Positions 26,112-34,938 are shown, counted from the stretch's first letter. The stretch is DNA of 52,353 nucleotides from Limoniibacter endophyticus (GCF_014652835.1 NZ_BMZO01000013.1:1-52353), one strand, 5' to 3'. Numbers and translations: made by a program. Notes: generated by a model not told the origin, from the letters alone.

Positions 26112-27398
26112 TTAGAACAGGACGCCGGTACCCAGCACCAGGCCTTCCGGATGACGGAAGCCAATATCATGCTCAGTAACAACGCGGATTAGCGACTGGT
26201 TACGGGAAAACGCAGATACCAGGGTGCCATCGGCATCGATGTAAGAGGCTTCCTTCGAGAAGTCGACTTTCATATTGCCGTCTTCAGCGATAACCACATC
26301 ATTGAAGTCAGCAAAGTAAATCTCAGTCTCCTTACCCCCGGTCCCCAGATTCGCAGGGATCGCGCTGGTACGCTGAACCGGATATCCTTTAAGTAATCCC
26401 TGAGCCATTTCCGGATAGACTTTGTTGCCGTTGCCGTCACGCAGCCCAAACAACTTCATATAGGTACGGTTCGACATGCCCCAGCCGCTGCTGATCATAT
26501 TGCTGTTGCCGTCCATCGCCATCAAAATGATCTTGTCCAGGTACTCGTCAACTGTGTTCAGGTTGATCGCTGCATCAGCTTCCCACGGCAGCAGGCGGTT
26601 CCACTGCGTCGCGCGCGCCTTCATACCAATCGGTGTATCGCCGGTACCGTCATCGCGCATAAAGGCTTTATCCTCACGCACTGAGATGGCGGTCAGAATA
26701 TCCTGCAGGACCAGCTGCTCGACGTTGAATCCGGCGCGGCCAATCAGTGCATTGGAAATAGGCACCATCGCAATCAGAGTTTTCGCCGTAAGTTTTACAT
26801 CATCAAAGCGTGTTTCTGATGTCTTGGCGTCTTTGTTTTCTCCTGTGTAGCTTGCCGTTGCTCCACCGGCCACGCGTGGTAGCGTCATATTACCGTTAGG
26901 CAGCGGAACGGGACGGGCACCCAGCTTGCGGACGATGGTTCGGTCGCTCAGTAGCTCGATCACCTCACTGTGGAGGTTCTGCGGAATAAGCACACCACCG
27001 GACGCCGCTGCGGTGGAAATGGCCATCGATACGGACTGGTCATTCAGCTCTTCTGAAGCGAATTTTGCCGCGTCCTGCAGATTCCCTGCGCCTGCGGCGA
27101 CAGACATAACCAGTCGGGTCATGCCAGCACCGGTGTACTGTTTCGGCTCCTGCTTAACAATAATGCCGGGGGCCTGCTGAGTCGCTTTCACGGGTTTTGC
27201 GACCAGCGCCGCAGCACGTTCGGCGGCTTCCAGTCGTTCAATTTTGGCGCTGATATCAGTGAACTGCTGCTGCAGGTTCGCAAACTCCGTCATCTGCTCC
27301 GCAGTCAGCGTGCCGCCGCTGGCGTCAATGGTTGCCAGGGCCTGAACCTGTTCGTTGATACCCGCACGCTGACGACGCAATTCTTCAATATGTGGCAT
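26112..27398 (-). CDS. Major capsid protein (HK97 fold)
   Basis: A 428-aa protein. Residues 1 to about 105 form a helical, coiled-coil delta domain (PHIEELRRQRAGINEQVQAL, LQQQFTDISAKIERLEAAER) that should be removed by the protease encoded next door. The rest is a typical HK97-fold capsid with GGVLIPQNLHSEVIELL, ARPVPLPNGNMTLPR, TGENKDAKTSETRFDDV, and a C-terminal DIGFRHPEGLVLGTG. In HK97 the cleavage is at residue 103; the equivalent region here is near KQYTGAGM. The chemical crosslink seen in HK97 cannot be predicted from sequence alone. Confidence 0.93.
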   Translation of the reverse strand: MPHIEELRRQRAGINEQVQALATIDASGGTLTAEQMTEFANLQQQFTDISAKIERLEAAERAAALVAKPVKATQQAPGIIVKQEPKQYTGAGMTRLVMSVAAGAGNLQDAAKFASEELNDQSVSMAISTAAASGGVLIPQNLHSEVIELLSDRTIVRKLGARPVPLPNGNMTLPRVAGGATASYTGENKDAKTSETRFDDVKLTAKTLIAMVPISNALIGRAGFNVEQLVLQDILTAISVREDKAFMRDDGTGDTPIGMKARATQWNRLLPWEADAAINLNTVDEYLDKIILMAMDGNSNMISSGWGMSNRTYMKLFGLRDGNGNKVYPEMAQGLLKGYPVQRTSAIPANLGTGGKETEIYFADFNDVVIAEDGNMKVDFSKEASYIDADGTLVSAFSRNQSLIRVVTEHDIGFRHPEGLVLGTGVLF

Positions 27399-27421
27399 TT
27401 TATTTCTCTCTTTTTAGACAT

Positions 27422-27445
27422 AAAAAAAGCAGCCTGCTGGCTGCT
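27422..27445 (-). terminator. Intrinsic terminator between protease and capsid genes
   Basis: The stem AGCAGCC/GGCTGCT with a 4-base loop is followed on the minus strand by seven T. It lies just ahead of the capsid gene and so must be read through or bypassed for capsid production, unless there is a promoter here. Confidence 0.82.
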
Positions 27446-27475
27446 TAAGGTGACGCGGTTTGTGTTTGCGCCGGG

Positions 27476-28396
27476 TTACATTTTGGTTTGCAGGTCCATC
27501 GCGGCTGCCTGCATCTGAATGGAGGTTTTTTGACGGGGTTGCTGATACTTTGCCGCGATAGCATTGATCGCCGCCTGGGGGTCAGAGACTTCATCCGCCA
27601 GGCCGGCAGACACCGCGCCAGGGCCAAAATACAGCCCCGCCTGCGTATCAATGACGGCCTGCTGCTTCAGGCCGCGATATTCGGCCACCGACCCCGTAAA
27701 CGTCTCGTACATTTCGTCGATCATGCCCTGGAACATACCCAGCGACTCTTCACTCAGTGGTTCATGTTGGGTGCCGTTATTTTTGTTATCTCCCCGGTAA
27801 ATGGTGGTGAACGTCAGCCCCATTTTTTCTTCCATCTTCGACGTATCGAGGTGCTCCATGATCACACCAATCGACCCCACGCCACTGGTCTGGCTGACGA
27901 TGATTTTGCTGCAGGCCGATGCGATGAAATACGCGGCGGAATACGCGCTGTAGTTCACAATCGCCGTGATGGGTTTCGTGTCGCGAGACTGATAAATGTA
28001 ATCGGCCAGCTCCTTGCACCCCACCGCTGCGCCGCCGCCGGAGTTAATATCCAGAACGATTTCGCTGATTGAGGGGTCGTTTAACGCCGCCTGCAACTGC
28101 CCGCGGATCCGCTCGTAGCTGGTCAGCTCGGAGCACATCGCCGTAATCTGCCCCCGGCGTGGAACAAGAATGCCGTGAACGGGGATCACCGCCACCCCGC
28201 CGGTGGGCTGGACCTGCTCAGCAGCAGGTGATTTACCCGGATTCAGCGCCATCTGAATGGCGGCATCTTCGGTGAACCCCTGAATACGGGGGATGAGCAC
28301 CGCTTTCACGGAGTCCATTGTTTGCCGCGTCACGTAATGCGGCACGCCAAAGACCATATCTGCCAGGTGCGGCAGGTTAATTAATTTCGTTGTCAT
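27476..28396 (-). CDS. Prohead protease, S49 (SppA/ClpP-like) family
   Basis: A 306-aa serine protease of the phage S49 type. It has the oxyanion/Gly motif VLDINSGGGAAVGC (about 116-129), the nucleophile-bearing helix YSAYSAAYFIASACSKI (about 150-166) and SGVGSIGVIMEHLD (catalytic Lys is usually supplied downstream, near KMEEKMGLTF). Members clip capsid delta domains and degrade internal scaffold; some have C-terminal scaffold, and here the Gln-rich tail is short (AAKYQQPRQKTSIQ). It lies between portal and capsid, as in lambda-like and N15/phiKO2-like head modules. Confidence 0.9.
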   Translation of the reverse strand: MTTKLINLPHLADMVFGVPHYVTRQTMDSVKAVLIPRIQGFTEDAAIQMALNPGKSPAAEQVQPTGGVAVIPVHGILVPRRGQITAMCSELTSYERIRGQLQAALNDPSISEIVLDINSGGGAAVGCKELADYIYQSRDTKPITAIVNYSAYSAAYFIASACSKIIVSQTSGVGSIGVIMEHLDTSKMEEKMGLTFTTIYRGDNKNNGTQHEPLSEESLGMFQGMIDEMYETFTGSVAEYRGLKQQAVIDTQAGLYFGPGAVSAGLADEVSDPQAAINAIAAKYQQPRQKTSIQMQAAAMDLQTKM

Positions 28397-28432
28397 GTTG
28401 TCTTCCAGGTCATCCCGCGCGGCGGGAAATAA

Positions 28433-29692
28433 TCAGGCTCTGGCCAGAAGGGTTTCGATTTCGGCCAGCTGTTTCGCTGTCGGCGACTTATCGCCAGGAA
28501 GGATCTTCGCGCTGTCGACCATATTGAGCGGTGTCAGGTATTTGTCCCCGCCAGCAATTGGCGGCAGATTCTCCATACGCCGGATATCGTTAGTGGATAG
28601 CCATCCCCACTGGCGGCCCAGCGCATACGATTCATAGCGTGACTTCTGGTCGCCTCGCAGCAGCCCGGAAACGTTGAACTCGATGTACAAATCGCGGCGT
28701 TCGCTGGGCAGAAGCAGATCGCGCTGCAGCGCACCCTCATGGCGTTTCAGCCAGGCCAGCAGCGTATACATCACGAACTGCAGGCCCTGGTGCTCGATAT
28801 TGTTGTTGGTCGCTTTCGCCAGCATCTGCACCATATGTGGCGGGATTTTATAGAGCCGGCAGACCTCTTCCACGCCCCACTGCCGCGACTGTAGCAGCTG
28901 CGCCTTTTCGTTATCCTGCGACAGTTGTTTGTAGCTCATGCCCTCCTGCAGCAATGCCACAGAGAACATATTGTGAATACCGGAATGGCGCTCGGTCCAT
29001 TTCGCCAGCAGGCGATCAATAGCATCCTGGCTTTTAATGGTCGCAGCCTCTTTCGGACGCTCTATCACCCCGCTCATCGTTGTCCCGCGCCGGAATGTCG
29101 CGGCCGCATGCTCCTCAACCGCCAGATTCAGCCCCAGAACATCGGCGTTCGTCTGAATTGGGGAACTGCCGATATAGCCATCCAGAGAAAAGACCTTCAC
29201 ATGGTGCATCATGCGCATCGGCAGAATTTCGCCGACTTCCGGGAGTTCGTAATACGGCATACCGTCCGGCCCTTTCAGCACAATGACCTTTTTCGGGTTA
29301 ATGGGGATCAGCTCTTTCGGGTAGCCTTTTCCGTCCCGTTCGATGATCGAGTAGCAATTTCCCTCCAGCCCCAGCAACCCCTGCTGCTGCTCGAAATACT
29401 CGAATGAGGTGTCTTTCCTGTTGGGCTGGGAGTGAATCAGGTCATAAACCGGGTGGTCCGTCGCACGCTGGCGCCCGCCATTTTTGTCTCGTCGATAGAG
29501 TTCGACAGGCAACTGCGCGACGGACTCCGCCAGGAGGGTGACACAAGCCCGGATCGCAGAAAGTCCCAGAGCAGTTTCTGGCGTGATTATGATGCCAGTT
29601 TTGCTCTGGCTTGAACGAACCCCGCCCAGCATGGCTTCCCAGAGGCCATTTCCCGATTGCTGGCGCCCTCTGAACATTTGGGGGATAAACAT
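28433..29692 (-). CDS. Portal protein (HK97 gp3-like)
   Basis: A 419-aa portal that forms the dodecameric DNA gate. Family segments seen are ACVTLLAESVAQLPVELYRR (about 50-69), FEYFEQQQGLLGLEGNCYS (about 98-116), LGLNLAVEEHAAATFRRG and GVEEVCRLYKIPPHMVQML, the last typical of phage_portal (PF04860). The C-terminus (TAKQLAEIETLLARA) is short. Its ATG overlaps the stop of the small membrane gene upstream (TAATG). Confidence 0.92.
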   Translation of the reverse strand: MFIPQMFRGRQQSGNGLWEAMLGGVRSSQSKTGIIITPETALGLSAIRACVTLLAESVAQLPVELYRRDKNGGRQRATDHPVYDLIHSQPNRKDTSFEYFEQQQGLLGLEGNCYSIIERDGKGYPKELIPINPKKVIVLKGPDGMPYYELPEVGEILPMRMMHHVKVFSLDGYIGSSPIQTNADVLGLNLAVEEHAAATFRRGTTMSGVIERPKEAATIKSQDAIDRLLAKWTERHSGIHNMFSVALLQEGMSYKQLSQDNEKAQLLQSRQWGVEEVCRLYKIPPHMVQMLAKATNNNIEHQGLQFVMYTLLAWLKRHEGALQRDLLLPSERRDLYIEFNVSGLLRGDQKSRYESYALGRQWGWLSTNDIRRMENLPPIAGGDKYLTPLNMVDSAKILPGDKSPTAKQLAEIETLLARA

Positions 29693-29871
29693 TATTCACC
29701 CCCGTTAAATTTGGCACCGGCTGAAACCGCCCGCGCAGTCAGATATGACCAGATAAGACATATTGACCCGCCCGTAATAAGACCGGCAGCAGGCAAAATC
29801 AACCAGGCTCCGGCGGATATGAGTACAGCCCCGGCCAGGCCAATAATGAAACTCAGAATTGTGATTAACAC
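29692..29871 (-). CDS. Small membrane protein between terminase and portal
   Basis: A 59-aa protein with a GTG start at 29871 that overlaps the terminase stop within GTGTTAA; its own TAA overlaps the portal ATG. The sequence is two hydrophobic segments (LITILSFIIGLAGAVLI and AGLITGGSICLIWSYLTA) joined by a short turn, so a two-pass membrane hairpin. Small genes of this kind occur at this place in several HK97-like head operons, with unknown function. The double overlap strongly supports real translation. Confidence 0.75.
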   Translation of the reverse strand: MLITILSFIIGLAGAVLISAGAWLILPAAGLITGGSICLIWSYLTARAVSAGAKFNGGE

Positions 29872-31574
29872 GCTATGTCTTCCTCATCATATACCGATGT
29901 GCCGCCGCTGCTTTCGTGCAGCATTGCGCGAGTCATGGCGTTAAATAACGCTGTAGCTCCATCGATTTTGCTTTGATTGTCTCCCTTTGTCGGGCGAACG
30001 AGATCATCGCTACCGGGTATAAATTTCCCGATAACGTTGCTGATACACCAGGTCAGAATGGGATTGCCATCATGGTGGAATCGACCACCGGCCAGAGCCG
30101 CTTCAAGCTCTTTCATCGCCGGTGACATATTGGTGTAATCCTGCCGGATATCGACTACGGTAAATCCGTTGTCCTCCAACTGGTGGCGAAGTGCTGTTGC
30201 GCCGGCAGGGTCGATATCAATCTCGTCAATGCGGTTTTCGTCCTGCATATCGATAATACTGGCCAGAATCTCGCGATAGTCTGCCTCTGCGCCATCCGTC
30301 GCTTCCAGCACGCCCATTTCATAAAACTTCTGATACCTGTCAGCAGTTTTCAGCAGTTTTGGATCGGTTGTATGGATAGTGTCTTCCGGGACCCAAAATT
30401 TAGGTTTGATGCAGTAATAATGCCGTTTACCTTCAATTTCCCGCGTAAATAGCCGTATCCCGGCGTTCATATCCAGCTTTTTGGCGAGATCGAGACCGAT
30501 GTTGCAGCTGTCATTCGCAAAATCAGCCAGCTCAAGGTCGGGGTCTTCAGCAGCCTTCCACTGCTCCATGTTGTAGAACGCGGATTTACCGGATACCCAA
30601 ATATTGAGGCGTTTGGTTTTGAAGGCGTTAACCTTGCGAGGAACCTGTTTCGCTACTTCCAGAAGCTCAACCAGGTCGCTGTACTTAACCGAAACGTCCA
30701 GATTTGGGTTAGCTTTGATTAAGTTTTTCGGGTCGGTCCAGTCATCGCCAGCATCCAGTTCGTAAATCATGCCAAACAGGCGATCATTACGGGTTATGCC
30801 TTCGATAACCTCTTTGACTTCCTTGTCCTTGTCATAGCAAGGGGACTCCAGTGACGAGCCGGCTGTCGTGATAATGAGCGTTAACGGCTGCGAACGGGCG
30901 CCCATCCCCATTGTCATGGCCTCGTACATATGATCCGTATCGTGTTCGTGATACTCGTCAATGATCGCGCAATGTGGGCTGTCACCATCGCCGGGTTTCC
31001 CCGCCATAGGTGCGAAAACGGAACCATCCGGGCGTGTCAGGCTGTCGGTCCATACCGAAATATCAAATCTGGAGCGAAGTGCCGGCAGGCGGCTGGCCAT
31101 CTGCCTGGCTGGGGTGAAGACCTTTTTCGCCTGCGCCATAGTTGTCGCACCGCAATACACTTCTGCGCTGTTTTCGCCATCAGCGCAAAACATGTAGGTG
31201 CCAATCCCGGCAGCAAAAAACGATTTCCCGTTTTTCCTGGCTACCCGGATATACGCTTCGCGAAATCGGCGTTTTTTATCCTTTTTCGTGACCCAGCCAA
31301 AAATCGAACAAAAAATAAAACTTTGCCAAGGTTCCAGTTTTAATTTCTGCCCCGCCAAATCGCCACTGGAGTGCGGTAATTTCTGAACAAACCGGCAGGC
31401 CCGCTCAGCTAAATCTCTGTCGAACCGGTAAGGGTAATTGTTATCGAGTGATTTTTTTAAATCGTCAAAATGGCGCTGACATGCCAGCCGAATAGCTCTG
31501 CAGGCGACTATTTTCCCGTCTATGATATCCCGCGCATATTTGTTCGCCACATTGACGTTTGGATATGCGGCCAT
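29865..31574 (-). CDS. Terminase large subunit
   Basis: A 569-aa packaging motor and nuclease (Terminase_1/HK97 gp2 family). The ATPase domain shows VARKNGKSFFAAGIG (Walker A, about 112-126) and HCAIIDEYHEHDTD (Walker B plus catalytic Glu, about 206-219), with TLIITTAGS as the coupling motif. The nuclease domain shows the acidic residues in NIGLDLAKKLDMN and IDEIDIDPAGATAL. ATG 31574 follows GGATGGAG. It cuts at cos and drives DNA into the prohead. Confidence 0.94.
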   Translation of the reverse strand: MAAYPNVNVANKYARDIIDGKIVACRAIRLACQRHFDDLKKSLDNNYPYRFDRDLAERACRFVQKLPHSSGDLAGQKLKLEPWQSFIFCSIFGWVTKKDKKRRFREAYIRVARKNGKSFFAAGIGTYMFCADGENSAEVYCGATTMAQAKKVFTPARQMASRLPALRSRFDISVWTDSLTRPDGSVFAPMAGKPGDGDSPHCAIIDEYHEHDTDHMYEAMTMGMGARSQPLTLIITTAGSSLESPCYDKDKEVKEVIEGITRNDRLFGMIYELDAGDDWTDPKNLIKANPNLDVSVKYSDLVELLEVAKQVPRKVNAFKTKRLNIWVSGKSAFYNMEQWKAAEDPDLELADFANDSCNIGLDLAKKLDMNAGIRLFTREIEGKRHYYCIKPKFWVPEDTIHTTDPKLLKTADRYQKFYEMGVLEATDGAEADYREILASIIDMQDENRIDEIDIDPAGATALRHQLEDNGFTVVDIRQDYTNMSPAMKELEAALAGGRFHHDGNPILTWCISNVIGKFIPGSDDLVRPTKGDNQSKIDGATALFNAMTRAMLHESSGGTSVYDEEDIAC

Positions 31575-31608
31575 GCTCCATCCTTAAGTCATTAGGGCCG
31601 CACCAAAA

Positions 31609-32043
31609 TTAAAACTCGTCGAACTCACCGCTGGATTTGTCATTATCTCCGGGCTGTTTCTTCAGGATGCGGCTATTGGGGTCCAGCTTTAACACAACGG
31701 AGAGTCGAATTAATTCGCTGATATAACGGCTACGCGCCTTCACTGCCGCACCAAGTTTCTGACCGCCGGCAGCGGTATCATCACCAAGGCCATCGCTTTT
31801 AATTTCCTGGTTGGCGTCGTACAGCAGCTGCACGGTGTTGCAGTATTCCATCAGCAAATAACAATCTTCCATTTCGAACGTGCCACGGTTAATAAGAATT
31901 TTGCACGTCCGTTTCCAGGCATCGATAGCCATATCGCCCAGTAATTCATCCGGCGGAGAAACCGCTCTGGTTAAAGAACTAACCTGATTTCCAGTGTTAT
32001 TCGATTTGCGTCCGCCACCAGGTGATCGCATCCCTGTACTCAT
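31609..32043 (-). CDS. Terminase small subunit (P27-like)
   Basis: A 144-aa protein in the place of HK97 gp1. It has a helical core (DAWKRTCKILINRGTF, YCLL-type helix MEYCNTVQLLYDANQEI) followed by ARSRYISELIRLSVVLKLDPNSR, the typical P27-family 'L...LGLdPssR' ending, then an acidic tail (DNDKSSGEFDEF). It recognises the cos region, presumably the DNA just upstream. Confidence 0.85.
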   Translation of the reverse strand: MSTGMRSPGGGRKSNNTGNQVSSLTRAVSPPDELLGDMAIDAWKRTCKILINRGTFEMEDCYLLMEYCNTVQLLYDANQEIKSDGLGDDTAAGGQKLGAAVKARSRYISELIRLSVVLKLDPNSRILKKQPGDNDKSSGEFDEF

Positions 32044-32259
32044 TCAAAAGCACCCCAAAACAGCCAAAAAAAAAGTTTTTATTTCTCACGCGCAAAAATC
32101 TACCTGAAGCGGCAGTCCCGAAGCGCGAAAGGGGTTAGGGATTTGATCCCCCCTACCCCCTCAAATGATATCTATTATCATCATCGCGCAATGCAATGAT
32201 TTGACATTGAATAATTTCACATTGAAATCAATTCCGCCTGCTGCCATCGTGCTATCGGT
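32044..32259. other. Non-coding region beside terminase, probable cos site
   Basis: 216 bases without a gene between the small terminase and the zinc-knuckle gene. It has A/T tracts (nine A then five T near 32070), a pyrimidine/purine run (GATCCCCCCTACCCCC near 32149), and two GATTTGACATTGAAT/TTTCACATTGAAAT-like repeats at about 32198-32228. In HK97/N15-like phages cos lies immediately upstream of the small terminase gene, so cosB and cosN are expected here. The cut position and overhang cannot be read from the sequence. Confidence 0.5.
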
Positions 32260-32460
32260 TCAGTCGAGGGTAAAGTCGTCATTCAGGCTGCGCCGTCGAC
32301 CGCTGCTCGCATTATGTGGGCAGGCATTCGAGTTATGCCCGGACTGGCCACAATAGCTGCAGCGCAGATTGGCGCGACGCGATGAACCGCCCCATGTTTT
32401 CGGGCAGTTAGCCCGCGTATGGAGACGTGAACCGCAATAGGTACAGCTGGTGTAACTCAT
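32260..32460 (-). CDS. Small protein with two retroviral-type zinc knuckles
   Basis: A 66-aa protein from the second ATG at 32460, five bases after GGAGG; the ATG at 32463 is too close to the site. It has two C-x2-C-x4-H-x4-C motifs: CTYCGSRLHTRANC and CSYCGQSGHNSNAC, separated by a basic linker (GSSRRANLR). The C-terminus is SGRRRSLNDDFTLD. This is the CCHC zinc knuckle that binds single-stranded nucleic acid in retroviral nucleocapsids. The gene lies directly beside the expected cos site, so a role at packaging ends or in late mRNA binding is conceivable, but no function is known to me. Confidence 0.85.
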   Translation of the reverse strand: MSYTSCTYCGSRLHTRANCPKTWGGSSRRANLRCSYCGQSGHNSNACPHNASSGRRRSLNDDFTLD

Positions 32461-32508
32461 CATGACCTCCAATAAAACGCCGCGCTGGTGAAGCATTCAG
32501 CCATTATC

Positions 32509-32531
32509 ACAGGCGCTCTGTGAGCGCCTGT
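32509..32531. terminator. Strong hairpin, possible terminator
   Basis: A perfect 10-bp stem (ACAGGCGCTC/GAGCGCCTGT) with a 3-base loop, just after the 143-aa gene. There is no good T run on the minus strand, so pausing, processing or weak termination are alternatives. Confidence 0.6.
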
Positions 32532-32545
32532 TGTAATGCCTGCTG

Positions 32546-32977
32546 TCAGGACCCTGTCGCTGTAGCGGAGCTACCATCAGCCTGTAGCACGCTTTCTGGC
32601 AGCCGCTCAGCTAATGGCTGGTTCTCAAATACCTTCATCCCAAACTGGCCGATCCAGGTGCTCACTGAGTTGATATTCCCTGCGATGAAATCGGTCACCT
32701 CGGCGATCAGTCCTTTAACCACGACATCCGTACTCTGGCGCCAGTAATTCTCAATCGCGACCAGCAACGGATCGGAACCATTACTGATAGATTGCTCGCC
32801 CACGGTATACGTTTTTTTCTTCGCGCTATCGGTGATGCATAGCAGTTGACTGGTCTGGACGGCGCCAACCTCTGCCGCAATTACCTGCATCGTCAACGTA
32901 GCCACTTTGTTCCCGTCTGCATCAGCGCTGGATGCATAGAACATGGAGAGCGTCAGATCCGTGCGTTGATACATCAT
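32546..32977 (-). CDS. Conserved-looking phage protein of unknown function
   Basis: A 143-aa protein with a good RBS (GGAGGTAAGCA before ATG 32977) and an ATGA overlap with the upstream gene. The N-terminal half is beta-rich (LTLSMFYASSADADGNKVATL, TYTVGEQSISNGSDP) and the second half helical (LIAEVTDFIAGNINSVSTWI). No motif is recognised. It lies between cos and HNH in the block of small genes near packaging. Confidence 0.7.
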   Translation of the reverse strand: MMYQRTDLTLSMFYASSADADGNKVATLTMQVIAAEVGAVQTSQLLCITDSAKKKTYTVGEQSISNGSDPLLVAIENYWRQSTDVVVKGLIAEVTDFIAGNINSVSTWIGQFGMKVFENQPLAERLPESVLQADGSSATATGS

Positions 32978-33258
32978 TGCTTACCTCCACGGCGATGGCG
33001 GGAACGGCGACCGCCAGGCAGCGGGGATTGTTGCTCCTGTACCAGCTCACCCTCTAAAGGTTCCTGAGCCGACGCAGCAGCCGGGGCCGGAGTCGAGGCC
33101 GGGGCAATATCATGCGCAATCGTCAGTTTCAGCAGTGGGCGACCGCCCTGGACATGCTCAAAATGGATGCCATGTACGGCTTCATTCATCCGTGAATGAC
33201 CATCCGTCTCCAGAACGGTCAAAGCGCCATCAACGTATTCAATTTTAAAATTATTCAT
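32974..33258 (-). CDS. Small protein with basic C-terminal tail, unknown function
   Basis: A 94-aa protein. Residues 1-50 look folded (NFKIEYVDGALTVLETDGHS). A Pro/Ala linker (APASTPAPAAASAQEP) leads to a strongly basic end (GGRRSRHRRGGKQ) that could bind nucleic acid. Both ends overlap neighbours by ATGA, so it is translationally coupled to the HNH gene. Function unknown. Confidence 0.68.
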   Translation of the reverse strand: MNNFKIEYVDGALTVLETDGHSRMNEAVHGIHFEHVQGGRPLLKLTIAHDIAPASTPAPAAASAQEPLEGELVQEQQSPLPGGRRSRHRRGGKQ

Positions 33259-33617
33259 CGGGTTCTCTCTGTTGCTGTTTTCGCTCTATGGCAGGGCCAG
33301 CACAACGACTCCAGATTGGAATCGTCGTCTGTACCGCCATGCGCTTTGGGTATGATGTGGTCGACGCTGGTCGCTTTGGTGGCGATGCCATGACGCCGGC
33401 AGTTTTGGCATAGATATTTATCGCGCTGGAGGATTCTGGCGCGGCGGATTTCCCAGGGGCGACCGTAGCCCCTTTCATGCCGGCTTTTCCCGCCCTGGTA
33501 GTTGCGCCAGCCGTCGCCAGCATGTTGCTGCCGGTGAGCATCGCAATAGCCGCTGGGATCGTTGGTTATCGCCGCACACCCCCGGTGGCGGCATGGACGT
33601 TTAGACCGGGCTGGCAT
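33255..33617 (-). CDS. HNH endonuclease (HK97 gp74-like)
   Basis: A 120-aa protein from ATG 33617. Zinc-binding cysteines are in RPCRHRGCAA and QNCRRHG, and the HNH core is SVDHIIPKAHGGTDDDSNLESLCWPCHRAKT (cited here by its key His-Asn-His positions: VDHII, SNLESL, CHRAK). In HK97 and related phages such an HNH protein beside terminase stimulates cos cleavage. Its C-terminal overlap with the next gene and location beside small terminase and cos support that role. Confidence 0.9.
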   Translation of the reverse strand: MPARSKRPCRHRGCAAITNDPSGYCDAHRQQHAGDGWRNYQGGKSRHERGYGRPWEIRRARILQRDKYLCQNCRRHGIATKATSVDHIIPKAHGGTDDDSNLESLCWPCHRAKTATERTR

Positions 33618-34857
33618 GGACGTCACCAGTGATACGTTCTGAAATACGGCGAGACAAATCACTAATCAGAGCGCATGCGGTGTGGTAACTAGATTCAAGA
33701 TTATCTACACGCGTGCTGAGGGACTCTCCGCTGGAGTGGCGAATGGCCTCCCACAACCGTCCTCCCGGCTTGAGCGCATCGGCAATAGCAGTATCAACAA
33801 GATCTGAAATTTCTTTGCTCAGCCCATTAATGCCTTCGATGGCATCAGAGGTATCCAGCTCCAGTTTTAAATTAATGGTCCCTGCTATTTTGCGATCTTC
33901 ACGCTCGGTTTCTATTTCAGCCGTTAAGGGAGAGCCTGAAGCTATCTTCACCTTTCCATCGCGATAAATTTTGAAAGTACCGACGGATAAGTCCGATTCT
34001 TTAGGTCGTACCTTGTCCTGTTCACTGGATGCATTCCCCAGCGCACTAAACGCAGACTTAACGGCCCTGGCCAGTTGTTCAGCAACATCGCCAGCTTTCT
34101 CATGGGAAACGTTATGCAGTGAATTGGCCAGAACCTTCGACAGCGTTTCCTGCTCGATGGTATTGCCGCAAACATAGGCTGCGCTACTGATCGTCCCTTT
34201 AATCATGGCGTTGTTAATGCTTAATCCTTCCGGATGAACCGAGGGCTGCCCGGAAGATTTTGCATTTGCAGGCTGTTTGCCGAAGCGAGTTTTAACCAGA
34301 TACCCAATAGCGAACGCATACCCTGCAGGAGTCAGCCAGGTGAAATAGTCTTCCCCTTTGTATGGCGTGGCTGTATGGCCGGTCTCGGCAAATCCCAGAG
34401 AACGCAGTGCGGAGGCGCCGGCTTTTGAAGGAATATCACCAGATACGAGTGCACCTCGGAAAAAAAGAGCATACAGCGCATCCTGAGCACTATCAGATAG
34501 CTCTAATACGGGTCCTGAGGTCAGGGTACCAACGCTGGAAAAGCTCCGATTCGTCATATCGTTATTGGCTTCCGGCAAATCCGAAGCTAGTTTGGTAATT
34601 GACATGCCAGCGTTACTGATTTGAGCAGCTTGAGTGACAACTTGCCAAACATTGGAATGCTCACCCCAAAAGGTTTCAATCGCATATTGCTGGCCGGTGG
34701 GGGTCAGATAGACAAAGTTGTTGGCGTAAGTAGCAACATAACCTCGCTCTTCCAGTTCGAGTAATTTTTCACGATGTAAAGCGCGTTTGAAGGTCACACC
34801 ATTTTTAAATAAATCGTGAAGAATTCGGTAAGCACCATACGTGAGTGGCGTTTTCAT
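33601..34857 (-). CDS. 418-aa protein of unknown function with duplicated winged-helix-like units
   Basis: Two similar segments can be seen. Residues about 10-60 (YRILHDLFKNGVTFKRALHR ending FVYLTPTGQQYAIE) and residues about 125-190 (ALYALFFRGALVSGDIPSKAG ending YFTWLTPAGYAFAIG) both look like winged helix units ending in 'LTPxGxxxAI'. The C-terminal half is helical and Ser/Lys-rich (TLSKVLANSLHNVSHEKAGD, DLVDTAIADALKPGGRLWEA). The gene is separated from the gene upstream by a terminator and overlaps HNH by 17 bases. Codon use and length are unlike its small neighbours, so it may be a moron. Function unknown. Confidence 0.7.
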   Translation of the reverse strand: MKTPLTYGAYRILHDLFKNGVTFKRALHREKLLELEERGYVATYANNFVYLTPTGQQYAIETFWGEHSNVWQVVTQAAQISNAGMSITKLASDLPEANNDMTNRSFSSVGTLTSGPVLELSDSAQDALYALFFRGALVSGDIPSKAGASALRSLGFAETGHTATPYKGEDYFTWLTPAGYAFAIGYLVKTRFGKQPANAKSSGQPSVHPEGLSINNAMIKGTISSAAYVCGNTIEQETLSKVLANSLHNVSHEKAGDVAEQLARAVKSAFSALGNASSEQDKVRPKESDLSVGTFKIYRDGKVKIASGSPLTAEIETEREDRKIAGTINLKLELDTSDAIEGINGLSKEISDLVDTAIADALKPGGRLWEAIRHSSGESLSTRVDNLESSYHTACALISDLSRRISERITGDVHASPV

Positions 34858-34881
34858 ATTTTTCGCTCCGTGATCTGAAAT

Positions 34882-34903
34882 AAAAAAACCACCCGAAGGT
34901 GGT
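34882..34903 (-). terminator. Intrinsic terminator upstream of the 418-aa gene
   Basis: The stem ACCACC/GGTGGT with a TTCG loop (minus strand) is followed by seven T. It closes the leftward transcript of the lysis block; the 418-aa gene thus probably has its own promoter or depends on Q antitermination. Confidence 0.82.
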
Positions 34904-34938
34904 GTTTTTATTCATCTTCTTGTTGATTCACTGACCCG

